Source of the DNA: Rhizobiales bacterium PAR1
GTDB lineage: Bacteria; Pseudomonadota; Alphaproteobacteria; Rhizobiales; Beijerinckiaceae
Direction of reading: 5' to 3'
DNA length: 64,000 nt
Assembly (NCBI GenBank): GCA_002256205.1
Contig: NKIW01000001.1
Location: 620,001-684,000 of the forward strand
Each line of letters opens with the position of its first letter. Within the stretch, counting starts at the first letter, position 1. Made by a program: the position numbers and the translations under genes. Under the pieces are notes generated by a model. It made no database searches and had not been told where the DNA came from. It saw only the letters and a program-made list of their open reading frames with translations. Shown piece by piece: positions 9,099 through 17,640 of the stretch.

Positions 9099-10141
9099 GC
9101 AGCCGGGCTATTAGAAACGGGGCTACGGCGCTTCTGCCGCATGGTGGCGATGATCTCGCCCAGAATGGAGACCGCGATTTCCGCCGGGCTCACAGCGCCG
9201 ATATCGAGCCCGATCGGCGCATGAATCCGCGTGCGATCCGCCTCGCTCACGCCCGCCGCGGCCAGACGCTCAAGGCGCTTGGCATGGGTTTTCCGGCTCC
9301 CGAGCGTGCCGAGATAAAAACAGCCCTTCCCGACCGCGTGCAAAATCGCCGGATCATCGATCTTCGGATCATGCGTCAGCGCGACAAAGGCGGTGTAGCG
9401 ATCAAGCCCGAGCGGCGGCAACGCGACATCCGGCCATTCCGCGATGACGCGGGTTTGCGGAAAACGTTCCGGCGTCGCAAAGGCCGTCCGCGGATCGACA
9501 ATCACGCAATCAAGCCCGACGACGCGCGCCATCTCGGCAAGCGCCTGAGAGATATGCACCGCGCCGATGATCACCAGTTTTACCGGCGGCACATGGACGT
9601 TGATGAAAAATGTCATTCCCGCCGCTTCGACAATGCCGCTTCTTCCGGTACGGAAAGCTTCGCGCAGTTCTTCCGCATAGTGCTGCTTGCCAATCTGGTC
9701 AGGCGTTAGGACCAAACTCTCACCAGACTCCAGCTCAGTCACAATGGCCACGGCTTCGCGCGCTGCAACAGCGGCATTGACCTCCGGTAACACCCAAGGC
9801 TGTTCCGCGACAGACTCTACGCGTACGGCGATCTTGCCGCCGCACGACAGCCCGACCCGCCACGCGGTTTCATCCGCAACGCCGAATTCGAGCAGTTTCG
9901 CCTTGCCGCTCTCGATCACCTCAAGGGCCTCGGAAATCACCGCGCCTTCGACACAGCCACCAGAGACCGAGCCGAGAAAATTGCCTTCATTGTCGATGAT
10001 GAGATGCGAACCGACCGGGCGTGGTGCCGAGCCCCAGGTTTCAACCACAGTGGCGATTGCCACGCCATAGCCCGCGCGCTTCCAGCGTTCAGCTTCGGCG
10101 AGAATGTCGGCATCGGTGAAAAGGTTCGGCGAAGTACTCAT
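9095..10141 (-). CDS. xdhC: XdhC/CoxF-family molybdenum cofactor insertion protein
   Basis: A 348-residue XdhC/CoxI-family protein. The N-terminal domain has VETWGSAPRPVGSHLIID, SVSGGCVEGAV and LSCGGKIAV, including the conserved cysteines. The C-terminal Rossmann-like domain begins at LVIIGAVHISQALAEMA and has the family signature VALTHDPKIDDPAIL. XdhC proteins bind the molybdenum cofactor and help sulfurate and insert it into xanthine-dehydrogenase-type apoenzymes. It overlaps coxE upstream and the nucleotidyltransferase gene downstream by ATGA, so these form one translationally coupled maturation unit. Confidence 0.93.
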   Translation of the reverse strand: MSTSPNLFTDADILAEAERWKRAGYGVAIATVVETWGSAPRPVGSHLIIDNEGNFLGSVSGGCVEGAVISEALEVIESGKAKLLEFGVADETAWRVGLSCGGKIAVRVESVAEQPWVLPEVNAAVAAREAVAIVTELESGESLVLTPDQIGKQHYAEELREAFRTGRSGIVEAAGMTFFINVHVPPVKLVIIGAVHISQALAEMARVVGLDCVIVDPRTAFATPERFPQTRVIAEWPDVALPPLGLDRYTAFVALTHDPKIDDPAILHAVGKGCFYLGTLGSRKTHAKRLERLAAAGVSEADRTRIHAPIGLDIGAVSPAEIAVSILGEIIATMRQKRRSPVSNSPAA

Positions 10142-11355
10142 CGCGAAAGGTCCTTCAGGAAACGCCGCGGGTCGGCCTCACTACTGCCGGAGGCGGAAAG
10201 GGCCGCGCAGAGATCAGCGATGGAGTTGAGGTTATGCAGCGTACGGAATTCGTCAACATGGGGCAGCATAGCACGAACGCCCGCCGCCTTGGCTTCAAAT
10301 CCTTCAAACCGGAGCAAGGGATTGAGCCAGATCAGACGTCGGCACGAGCGCTGGAGCCGTGAGAGCTCACGCGCGAGATCGGGTCGCACATCGCGTTCGA
10401 GACCATCGGTGATCAGGAGTACGATAGCCCCTCCGGCAAGGCTTCGCCGCGCCCATTGCTTGTTGAAGCGTTCCAAAGTCTGGCCAATGCGCGTGCCGCC
10501 ATCCCAGTCGCGCACGAGCTTGGAAGCCCCGCGCAGCGCGATATCCGGATCTTTGGTCGAGCGCAGCGCCCGCGTCACGTTGGTGAGTTCGGTCGCAAAC
10601 GTGAAAGCGGAAACGCGCCGCCCAGTCTGTGCTAGCGCATGCAAAAAATGCAAAAAAATGCGGGAGTACTGGCTCATTGAGCCGGAAATATCGCAAAGCG
10701 CCACCAGCGGCGGGACCTTTTCTGCGCGCGCGCGGAACTTCAGCTCGAACGCATCGCCCCCGGCTCGCAGACTCGCACGCATCGCGGCGCGCGGATCGGC
10801 GCGGTGACCGTGCGGATCGGCGACAAACCGCCGCGTCTTGACGTGCTGAAGCGGCAGATGGAGCGCCGCGATCTGCCGTTTGGCCTCCGCGACCTCGGCA
10901 GCGGACATGCCGTCGAAATCACGCGCGCGAAACACCTCGATATCCGAAAACGTGAGGCGGCTGTCGAAATCGACGCGTTCGCGTTCGGGTTGCTCCTCCG
11001 GCGGCTTCTGGTCAAAGAGTGCCTCGGTGATCCGGCGTAGCGCCTCTTCGCGTTTGGTTGTGGGATCACCCGGCGCGATGGGCATCATCGTCGCCATCAT
11101 TTTTTCAAGCAGCGCACGCCTGCGCCAGAACAACCGGAAGGCCTGATCGAAGAGGTCCGAATCCTGCCGCCGCTTGACGAAAACAGCTTCCAGCGCCGCG
11201 CGAAACTCGTCCTTGTGGCCGATGCCGATGGTCTCGACCGCCTGAACCGCATCAAGCATCGCGCCGGGGCCGACAGCCATCCCGGCGGTGCGGAGCGCGC
11301 GGCCAAAATAGGCGACGTTTTCCGCCAGATGCCCGCCGATCTCGGGTTCAGCCAC
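10138..11355 (-). CDS. coxE: VWA-domain protein CoxE
   Basis: A 405-residue CoxE-family protein with a von Willebrand A domain. The MIDAS signature is intact as DISGSMSQYSR, and downstream segments (KLVRDWDGGTRIGQTL, LITDGLERD) supply the other metal-site residues. With the MoxR ATPase CoxD, CoxE is needed to mature the Cu/Mo centre of Oligotropha CO dehydrogenase; in form II loci its role is unproven. The frame is open to 11412, but a GTG at 11355 gives a family-typical N-terminus (VAEPEIGGHLAEN) and overlaps the YkgJ gene by only 8 bases, so it is preferred. Confidence 0.9.
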   Translation of the reverse strand: MAEPEIGGHLAENVAYFGRALRTAGMAVGPGAMLDAVQAVETIGIGHKDEFRAALEAVFVKRRQDSDLFDQAFRLFWRRRALLEKMMATMMPIAPGDPTTKREEALRRITEALFDQKPPEEQPERERVDFDSRLTFSDIEVFRARDFDGMSAAEVAEAKRQIAALHLPLQHVKTRRFVADPHGHRADPRAAMRASLRAGGDAFELKFRARAEKVPPLVALCDISGSMSQYSRIFLHFLHALAQTGRRVSAFTFATELTNVTRALRSTKDPDIALRGASKLVRDWDGGTRIGQTLERFNKQWARRSLAGGAIVLLITDGLERDVRPDLARELSRLQRSCRRLIWLNPLLRFEGFEAKAAGVRAMLPHVDEFRTLHNLNSIADLCAALSASGSSEADPRRFLKDLSR

Positions 11356-11869
11356 CGCTGCCCCCGGACTGGAGGCGCACATCGTAGCCTTTTGCGCCCT
11401 TGAGCGTGACAATCCGGTCGCCGGATTTCATCTCGCCCAGATCAATCGCGCGATCCGGCAGCACCGCGATCACCTTCGTACCGATAAACACCAGCACCTG
11501 ATCGCCCTGTTCGAGCGCCGCCTCGGACCACATCCGGAGATTGGAAAGATACGGCTCCTGCTGCCAAGCCGTGGGCATGCCGGGATCAACCGCCACGGCG
11601 AGCGAATTCGTGCCGGGATAGATCGAGAGTACGAAACGGGAGACCTCGGGCTTCCACTCGGGGCCGAGATCATCGCTGTAGCGCCACTGGCAGTAGAAAT
11701 CGCGGCAGGTCTGCGGGCGTTCGGCATAGATCGAGCAGCCCTTGCCCTGCACGACCTTGGTGCACCAGCGCCCCGCCGGCTTGGAAAATTCCGGCACTGG
11801 AAACACCTTGCAGCACAATGAACAGGTGCCGCAGGTGCGGGTGGGGAGAACGTCCGGCGCATCCGCCAT
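11348..11869 (-). CDS. YkgJ-family cysteine cluster protein
   Basis: A 173-residue protein with the CxxCxxCC signature of the YkgJ family (CGTCSLCCKVFPV), followed by further cysteines in RWCTKV, GKGCSIY, TCRDFYC. These are presumed to bind zinc or an iron-sulfur centre. The rest is a compact beta-rich domain of unknown function. Its ATG at 11869 shares one base with the coxD stop (TGATG). It sits between coxD and coxE, which suggests a job in maturing the molybdenum hydroxylase; this is inference from context. Confidence 0.88.
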   Translation of the reverse strand: MADAPDVLPTRTCGTCSLCCKVFPVPEFSKPAGRWCTKVVQGKGCSIYAERPQTCRDFYCQWRYSDDLGPEWKPEVSRFVLSIYPGTNSLAVAVDPGMPTAWQQEPYLSNLRMWSEAALEQGDQVLVFIGTKVIAVLPDRAIDLGEMKSGDRIVTLKGAKGYDVRLQSGGSGG

Positions 11870-12771
11870 CACAGCCCCGCCTTGATCTCGTCGAGGATTT
11901 CCTTGGCGCGGGAGCCCTGCATTTTCAGGATGTCATCCTGGTATTTGAGCAGCACGCCGAGCGTATCGGAGACCAGCGTCGGATCGAGCGCGACAGCATC
12001 CAACTCGACAAGCGCGGTCGCCCAATCGAGCGTTTCCGCCACGCCCGGCACCTTGAAGAGGTCTTCCTTGCGGATGGCCTGGACGTAGGAAATGATCTGC
12101 TTCGAGAGTTTCGCAGGCGTTTTCGGTGCCTTTTCCTTCAGGATCGCGAGTTCACGCTGGGCATCCGGGTAATCGACCCAATGGTAGAGGCAGCGGCGTT
12201 TGAGGGCATCATGCACCTCGCGCGTGCGGTTCGAGGTGATGATGACGATGGGCGGTGACGGTGCCTTGATCGTGCCCAGTTCCGGGATCGTTGCCTGAAA
12301 ATCGGAGAGAATTTCAAGGAGGAAGGCTTCGAAGGCTTCATCGGTGCGATCGAGTTCGTCGATCAGCAGCACCGGCGCGCCGGCAGGGTCCGGCTCCAGC
12401 GCCTGAAGCAGCGGTCGCTTGACGAGGTATTTCTCGGAGAACACATCGCCCGCGAGCGCGGCACGATCATGCTCGCCAGAAGCTTCACCGAGGCGGATCG
12501 CCATCATCTGCCCGGCATAGTTCCACTCGTAGAGCGCCGCGGAACTATCGAGTCCCTCGTAGCATTGCAGCCGGATCAGCTTGCGCCCCAGTCCCTTGGC
12601 AAGCACTTTGGCGATCTCGGTCTTGCCGACGCCCGCCTCGCCTTCAAGGAAGAGCGGTCGCCCCATTTTCAGCGCGAGAAACAGCACGGTCGCAAAGCCG
12701 CGATCCGCGACGTAATGCTCCTCGGAAAGAAGGGCGAGCGTGGCATCGATGGAAGTGGGTGGAGCAATCAT
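11869..12771 (-). CDS. coxD: MoxR-family AAA+ ATPase CoxD
   Basis: A roughly 300-residue MoxR ATPase. Walker A is GEAGVGKTEIAK, Walker B is LLIDELDRTDEAFEAFLLE, and a sensor-1-like IITSNRTREVHDALKRR follows. CoxD in Oligotropha carboxidovorans is a chaperone-like ATPase that assembles the active site of the large subunit. The frame extends to a GTG at 12804; the ATG at 12771 (MIAPPTSIDATL) matches family N-termini better. It is the first gene of the maturation block coxD-ykgJ-coxE-xdhC-nucleotidyltransferase. Confidence 0.93.
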   Translation of the reverse strand: MIAPPTSIDATLALLSEEHYVADRGFATVLFLALKMGRPLFLEGEAGVGKTEIAKVLAKGLGRKLIRLQCYEGLDSSAALYEWNYAGQMMAIRLGEASGEHDRAALAGDVFSEKYLVKRPLLQALEPDPAGAPVLLIDELDRTDEAFEAFLLEILSDFQATIPELGTIKAPSPPIVIITSNRTREVHDALKRRCLYHWVDYPDAQRELAILKEKAPKTPAKLSKQIISYVQAIRKEDLFKVPGVAETLDWATALVELDAVALDPTLVSDTLGVLLKYQDDILKMQGSRAKEILDEIKAGL

Positions 12772-12887
12772 GGCGAGGCTTTCGGCACGAGAACATACTG
12801 TCACAAACTGTCAGGGTCGACACGATAGCCTAGGCTGCTGTTCAACCGACCAGCATGAATTCATATAGATCACCCTGGAGTTTGAAC

Positions 12888-13241
12888 ATGACCTCAAAGG
12901 AAATCGCGGAAAGTTTTACAGCCCTGCTCAAAGCGGGCCGCCACGAGGAGGCGGCAGCAAAATTCAACGCTGACGACATCGTCAGCGTTGAAGCCATGGA
13001 AGGGCCGATGGCAAAGTGTCAGGGGCGCGAGGCCGTAAAGGCCAAATCGGATTGGTGGTATGCCCATCACGAGGTACACAGCGTTACGACCGAAGGTCCC
13101 TTCGTAAACGGCAACCAGTTCGCTGTGCGTTTTGAAATGGACATCACAGCGAAGGAAACCGGCCAGCGCATGCAGATGGCCGAAATCGGGCTTTACACCA
13201 TGAAAGACGGCAAGATCGTCGAGGAACGGTTCTTTTATTGA
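12888..13241 (+). CDS. SnoaL/NTF2-like domain protein
   Basis: A 117-residue protein with an NTF2-like cone fold pattern: an N-terminal helix with EIAESFTALLKAGRHEEAAA, a central IVSVEAMEGP strand, and paired C-terminal strands with EIGLYTMKDGKIVEERFFY. Members bind or isomerise small hydrophobic compounds; no substrate can be inferred. The ATG at 12888 is chosen because GGAG lies about seven bases upstream; the longer frame from 12855 lacks this. It is transcribed against the surrounding cox genes and sits exactly between the maturation block and the structural block. Confidence 0.85.
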   Translation: MTSKEIAESFTALLKAGRHEEAAAKFNADDIVSVEAMEGPMAKCQGREAVKAKSDWWYAHHEVHSVTTEGPFVNGNQFAVRFEMDITAKETGQRMQMAEIGLYTMKDGKIVEERFFY

Positions 13242-13248
13242 TGCTGAT

Positions 13249-13279
13249 GCGCGCCTGCCCCTTGGGGACGCAGGCGCGC
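13249..13279. terminator. Strong hairpin between convergent genes
   Basis: Perfect 10-base arms GCGCGCCTGC (13249-13258) and GCAGGCGCGC (13270-13279) enclose a loop that pairs further as CCC/GGG. It lies between the stop of the SnoaL-like gene and the end of the FAD subunit gene, which converge here. There is no U-tract on either strand, so it may be a bidirectional transcription barrier rather than a classical intrinsic terminator. Confidence 0.55.
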
Positions 13280-13290
13280 ACCAAAAGCTC

Positions 13291-14097
13291 TTACTTGCCG
13301 CTCGCCGCCGTCACCGCGCGGCGCGTCATCACGCCGATGAGGTGGCTGCGATAGTCCGCGGAAGCATGGATATCGCCGTTGAGATCCTTGGCATCCGGCG
13401 TCTTGACGCCATCGAGCGCCTTCGGGTTGAAGCGCTTGCCGAGCGCGGCTTCGGCATCGGCCCAGCGGAACACGCCGTCCGAACCCGCACCGGTGACGGC
13501 GACGGCAACCTTCGCGCCCTTTTTCGCCACCGCGACGCCGACCATCGCATAGCGCGAGGCCGGGTTGCGGAACTTGGTGTAGGCGAATTTCGCGCCGGTC
13601 GGCACGATCACCTTGGTGATGATCTCACCCTCATCAAGCGCGGTCGAGAACATGCCGGTGAAGAAATCACCCGCCGCGATGCGCCGCTTGTTGGTCACGA
13701 TGGTCGCCCCGAGCGCGAGGCATGCCGCCGGATAATCCGCCGCCGGATCGTTATTGGCAATCGAGCCGCCGATGGTGCCCTTGTGGCGCACGTGCGGATC
13801 GCCGATGCCACCAGCAAGCGCGGCAAAGCCGGGGATCGCCGCCTTGACGAGGTCGGAGCTTGCGACTTCCGCATGCGTCGTGGTCGCGCCGATCACAAGG
13901 TTACGGCCCTTCTGCTCAATGCCGGAAAGCTCCGGAATAGCCGAGAGGTCGATCAGCGCGGCAGGACTCGCAAGGCGCTGCTTCATGGTCGGCAGCAAGG
14001 TCTGCCCGCCGCCCAGGAGCTTGTTGTCCTCAACCTTGCCGACAAGGCCATTCGCCTGCCGCAGCGTCGAAGGACGATGATAGTTGAAATTATACAT
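13291..14097 (-). CDS. coxM: Molybdenum hydroxylase FAD-binding (medium) subunit, CoxM type
   Basis: A 268-residue flavoprotein subunit of a xanthine-oxidase-family hydroxylase. FAD-contacting motifs are [15 protein letters not shown] near residue 30 and [17 protein letters not shown] near residue 110. It would pass electrons from the 2Fe-2S subunit to the acceptor. The ATG at 14097 is preceded by a good AAGGAA ribosome site; the longer frame to 14223 runs into the large-subunit gene. It follows the large subunit gene by about 22 bases. Confidence 0.95.
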   Translation of the reverse strand: MYNFNYHRPSTLRQANGLVGKVEDNKLLGGGQTLLPTMKQRLASPAALIDLSAIPELSGIEQKGRNLVIGATTTHAEVASSDLVKAAIPGFAALAGGIGDPHVRHKGTIGGSIANNDPAADYPAACLALGATIVTNKRRIAAGDFFTGMFSTALDEGEIITKVIVPTGAKFAYTKFRNPASRYAMVGVAVAKKGAKVAVAVTGAGSDGVFRWADAEAALGKRFNPKALDGVKTPDAKDLNGDIHASADYRSHLIGVMTRRAVTAASGK

Positions 14098-14119
14098 CGG
14101 GAATTCCTTCTCTTGTTCG

Positions 14120-16483
14120 TTATTCCGCGGCCTTGGCGAGGCTGGCTTGCGCCGCCCGCCACACAGCCTGCGGGGTTGCCGGCATGGCAATCGTCTCGTG
14201 GCCCAGCGCGTCGGTGATCGCATTGATCATCGCAGCAGGGGAAGCAATGGCACCGGCCTCGCCGCAGCCCTTGATTCCGAGCGGGTTCGAGGGGCACGGC
14301 GTCGTGGTGTGATCGACCCGGAACGAGGGCAGATCATCCGCACGCGGCATGGCGTAATCCATGTAGCTCGCGGTGAGGAGCTGGCCGCCGGCATCATAGA
14401 AAGCGCCTTCGAGCATTGCCTGCCCGATACCCTGCGCGATACCGCCATGCACCTGCCCCTCGACGATCATCGGGTTGATGATGACGCCGAAGTCATCCAC
14501 CGCCGTCCATTTCGCGACCGTGGTGACGCCGGTTTGCGGGTCGATCTCGATTTCCGCGATATGCACGCCCGAGGGGAAGGTGAAGTTGGTGGGATCGTAG
14601 AACGCCCCCTCCTTCAGCCCCGGCTCAAGCTGCTCGCCGGTGAACTTATGCGCGATATAGGCCTGAAGCGCGACCGAAGCGAAGTCGACCGACTTGTCCG
14701 TGCCCTTGACCGAGAACTTGCCGTCCTTGAAGTCGATATCGGCTTCCGAGGCTTCGAGCACGAAGCTCGCGACCTTCTTCGCCTTGGCCTCGACCTTGTC
14801 GAGCGCCTTCACGATGGCGCTCATGCCGACTGCGCCAGAGCGCGAGCCATAAGTACCCATACCCATCTGCACCTTGTCGGTGTCGCCATGGACGATGGAG
14901 ACATTCTCGATCGGTATGCCAAGGCGCCCCGCGACAAGCTGCGCGAAAGTGGTCTCATGGCCCTGACCGTGGCTGTGTGAGCCGGTGAGCACTTCCACCG
15001 TACCGACCGGATTGACGCGCACTTCTGCCGATTCCCAGAGGCCGACACCGGCACCGAGCGACCCCACCGCGGCCGACGGCGCAATGCCGCAAGCCTCGAT
15101 ATATGCCGAATAGCCGAGGCCCCGGAGCTTGCCGGCCTTGGCGCTCTCGCGCTTGCGCTTGGCGAAACCCTTGACGTCATGAATCTCCATCGCCTTCTTC
15201 AGCGAGGCATCATAATCGCCCACATCGTAGCACATGATGACAGGTGTCTGGTGCGGGAAGGCCTTGATGAAGTTCTTCCGCCGGAAGGCTGCCGGGTCCA
15301 TGCCAAGCTCGCGCGCGGCGACCTCGACGATGCGCTCAATCACGAAGGTGGCTTCCGGGCGGCCCGCGCCGCGATAGGCATCGACCGGCGCCGTGTTGGT
15401 ATAAACAGCCTCAACCTCGGCGTAGATCGCCGGGATGTTGTACTGGCCGGAAAGCAGCGGGGCGTAGAGGTAAGTTGGCACCGACGAGGAGAAGGTGGAG
15501 AGATAGGCACCGAGATTGGCGCGGGTCTTCACCCGGAGACCCAGAATCTTGCCATTCTCGTCCATCGCCATTTCGGCATGGGTCGCGTGGTCACGCCCAT
15601 GCGCGATCGAGAGGAATTCCTCGGTGCGATCCGCCACCCATTTCACTGGGCGCCCGACCTTCTTCGCCGCCCAGACGCAGACGGTCTCTTCGGCGTAGAT
15701 GAAGATCTTCGAGCCGAAACCACCGCCGACATCCGGCGCGATCACGCGGAGCTTGTGCTCCGGCGCAATACCAATGAAGGCCGAAAGCACGAGCCGCGCG
15801 ACATGGGGGTTCTGTGAGGTGGTGTAGAGCGTGAAGGCCTCTTCGCCCGCGTTGTAATCGCCGACAGCCGCGCGCGGTTCCATCGCGTTCGGGATCAGGC
15901 GGTTGTTCACGAGGTCGATTTTGGTGATGTGCTTGGCCTTCTTGAAGGCTGCCTCGGTGGCCGCCTTGTCGCCAAGGTGCCAATCATAGACCTGATTATC
16001 AGGCGCGGCATCATGGATGACCGGGTTGCCCTTCTTGGTTGCGGTCGCGAGGTCCACCACCGGCGCAAGCTTGCCATAATCGACGACGATGGCTTCCGCC
16101 GCGTCCTTTGCCTCAGCCAGCGTCTCGGCAATCACAACGGCGACATGATCGCCGACATAGCGCACTTTGCCCTGCGCCAGCGCCGGGTGAGCGCCAGCCC
16201 GCATCGGCGAACCATCCTTGTTGTGGATCATCCAGCCGCAGATCAGTCCGCCGACCTTGTCCTTCTCGATATCCGCGCCGGTCAGAATCCCGACGACGCC
16301 CGGCATGGCCGCAGCCTTGCTGGTATCAATCGATTTGATCGTCGCGTGCGCATGCGGCGAACGAAGGAAAAAGGCGTGCGTCTGCCCCTCGCGGTTGATG
16401 TCGTCGGTGTAATTGCCCTTGCCCGTGATGAAGCGGAAGTCTTCCTTGCGCTCGACGCGTGCACCAATTCCGGTACCTGCCAT
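14120..16483 (-). CDS. coxL: Molybdenum hydroxylase large (Mo-binding) subunit, CoxL form II type
   Basis: A 787-residue molybdopterin-binding catalytic subunit annotated in many genomes as carbon monoxide dehydrogenase large chain. The active-site loop reads AYRGAGR (residues 369-375), the form II signature, not the AYXCSFR with catalytic Cys that marks true (form I) CO dehydrogenase. Other conserved sites are GGGFGSK and the catalytic base E742 in KGCGEAGAI. So it is probably an aldehyde or N-heterocycle hydroxylase of unknown substrate, with CO oxidation unlikely or weak. Gene order S-(small Cys gene)-L-M is transcribed leftward. Confidence 0.95.
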   Translation of the reverse strand: MAGTGIGARVERKEDFRFITGKGNYTDDINREGQTHAFFLRSPHAHATIKSIDTSKAAAMPGVVGILTGADIEKDKVGGLICGWMIHNKDGSPMRAGAHPALAQGKVRYVGDHVAVVIAETLAEAKDAAEAIVVDYGKLAPVVDLATATKKGNPVIHDAAPDNQVYDWHLGDKAATEAAFKKAKHITKIDLVNNRLIPNAMEPRAAVGDYNAGEEAFTLYTTSQNPHVARLVLSAFIGIAPEHKLRVIAPDVGGGFGSKIFIYAEETVCVWAAKKVGRPVKWVADRTEEFLSIAHGRDHATHAEMAMDENGKILGLRVKTRANLGAYLSTFSSSVPTYLYAPLLSGQYNIPAIYAEVEAVYTNTAPVDAYRGAGRPEATFVIERIVEVAARELGMDPAAFRRKNFIKAFPHQTPVIMCYDVGDYDASLKKAMEIHDVKGFAKRKRESAKAGKLRGLGYSAYIEACGIAPSAAVGSLGAGVGLWESAEVRVNPVGTVEVLTGSHSHGQGHETTFAQLVAGRLGIPIENVSIVHGDTDKVQMGMGTYGSRSGAVGMSAIVKALDKVEAKAKKVASFVLEASEADIDFKDGKFSVKGTDKSVDFASVALQAYIAHKFTGEQLEPGLKEGAFYDPTNFTFPSGVHIAEIEIDPQTGVTTVAKWTAVDDFGVIINPMIVEGQVHGGIAQGIGQAMLEGAFYDAGGQLLTASYMDYAMPRADDLPSFRVDHTTTPCPSNPLGIKGCGEAGAIASPAAMINAITDALGHETIAMPATPQAVWRAAQASLAKAAE

Positions 16484-16584
16484 AGTTATGGTCCTCTCGG
16501 CGAAATGGGTCGTTTCCTCGAAAAATCCCCTCCGCGCAGCGCCAATTGAACGGTCTTCGCAGCGAAGGGGACGCCTTCAGTCAG

Positions 16585-16788
16585 TTATTTGCATTTTGAC
16601 ATGCAGGCCTGCGCCTTGCCGCCACATTGCGATTTGTTGTTGGTCCGCTTCAGGCAAGCCTGTTCCTCGTCGTTGCATTTGTTCCGGCATGTCGCCTGGG
16701 CGTTCGCCTCGGAGACAGACAGAACTGGCGCTGCGACGAAGCCGAGAGCCAAAAATGCAGCGAGGGTCGTGATCTTGAGCACGCGCAT
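16585..16788 (-). CDS. Small secreted six-cysteine protein in the cox locus
   Basis: A 67-residue protein I do not recognise. The ATG at 16788 has a perfect AGGAGG eight bases upstream; the longer frame to 16860 has none. Residues 1-33 form a signal peptide (LKITTLAAFLALGFVAAPVL, then SEANA cut before QA). The mature peptide of about 34 residues is hydrophilic and carries six cysteines spaced C-x3-C-x6-C-x9-C-x6-C-x3-C, a mirror-symmetric pattern that suggests a disulfide-stapled helical hairpin or a metal site. It lies between coxS and coxL on the same strand with gaps of 72 and 101 bases, so it is probably co-transcribed, yet its product would be periplasmic while the hydroxylase is presumably cytoplasmic. 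Confidence 0.88.
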   Translation of the reverse strand: MRVLKITTLAAFLALGFVAAPVLSVSEANAQATCRNKCNDEEQACLKRTNNKSQCGGKAQACMSKCK

Positions 16789-16860
16789 GAGGTACCTCCT
16801 TGATTGGTGTGCCTGAGCAGACTGCGGACAGAAGCCCGTCCGTTTTGTATGCTGGCGCAC

Positions 16861-17349
16861 TTACTCGGCAGCGACCTTCATGCCGCCCATGGCAGCAGCG
16901 CCGGCCTGAATGGCTTTCACGATGTTATGGTAACCCGTGCAGCGGCAGATGTTGCCTTCCAGCTCGTGGCGGATCGTCTCTTCCGAGAGGTCGTAGCCGA
17001 GGCGGTTCACCATATCGACCGCCGCCATGATCATACCCGGCGTGCAGAAGCCGCACTGAAGGCCATGATGGGTGCGGAAGGCAGCCTGCATCGGATGCAG
17101 TTCAGTGCCATTGGCAAGCCCTTCGATGGTGGTGACAACAGCACCTTCGCACGCCACCGCCAAGGTCGTGCAGGACTTGATCGCCTTGCCGTTGACATGG
17201 ACAACACAGGCACCGCACTGGCTGGTATCGCAGCCGACATGCGTACCCGTGAGCCGCTGCTCGGATCGCAGAAACTCGACGAGCAGCGTTCTCGAATCGA
17301 CATTCGCACTCACGCGCTTGCCGTTCACTGTCATGCTCACTTTGGGCAT
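16861..17349 (-). CDS. coxS: Molybdenum hydroxylase 2Fe-2S (small) subunit, CoxS type
   Basis: A 162-residue electron-transfer subunit. The plant-type 2Fe-2S cluster is held by C40, C45, C48 and C60 (CDTSQCGAC plus KSC). The second, fold-specific cluster is held by C99, C102, C135 and C137 (CGFC and CRC). The start is supported by AGGAGA just upstream. It is the first gene of the structural block. A GG-N10-GC pattern lies about 25-38 bases before the start on the coding strand and could be a sigma-54 type promoter, but it also forms a short hairpin and such matches are common in GC-rich DNA. Confidence 0.95.
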   Translation of the reverse strand: MPKVSMTVNGKRVSANVDSRTLLVEFLRSEQRLTGTHVGCDTSQCGACVVHVNGKAIKSCTTLAVACEGAVVTTIEGLANGTELHPMQAAFRTHHGLQCGFCTPGMIMAAVDMVNRLGYDLSEETIRHELEGNICRCTGYHNIVKAIQAGAAAMGGMKVAAE

Positions 17350-17640
17350 GGTCTCTCCTTGAGTGAAAAAATGGCGAAAAACCCGCCAAATCGATTCCCT
17401 GTGAGGCTGTGGGGCGCCGGTTTACGGTCGTTTTAGCCTCAATTTGACCAGTTTGGACCCAAGGCGTCGAAGCGGTCAAGCTCCCTTTGCCGCGCCGACG
17501 CGCAAATTCGTTCCTGCACTGCAACAGAACGAACGACGTCATGACCGCGCATGCGGCGGCATCTTCGTGCTTGTGTTTCAGTCGCTTTGCCGGAATGTTG
17601 GGCTTTCCGCCCCATTCCCGAAAAAACAGGTGAGGTTCCC
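17350..17640. other. Divergent intergenic region, coxS / pcaD-like
   Basis: This 291-base spacer carries the upstream signals of both the leftward cox structural genes and the rightward enol-lactonase. I see a TGGCG/CGCCA short hairpin at 17373-17388 and no clear sigma-70 hexamers. No credible small gene lies here. Confidence 0.4.

Noticed and set aside
7872-9224. 450-residue plus-strand frame
   Set aside because: Antisense to the molybdopterin-binding/nucleotidyltransferase gene; Arg/His-rich low-complexity translation typical of a shadow frame.
14120-16483. Genuine CO dehydrogenase (form I)
   Set aside because: The active-site loop is AYRGAGR and lacks the Cu-binding cysteine.
17373-17388. 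Firm sigma-54 promoter before coxS
   Set aside because: GG-N10-GC spacing is met, but the sequence also forms a hairpin and such matches arise often by chance, so it is only mentioned in the coxS entry.
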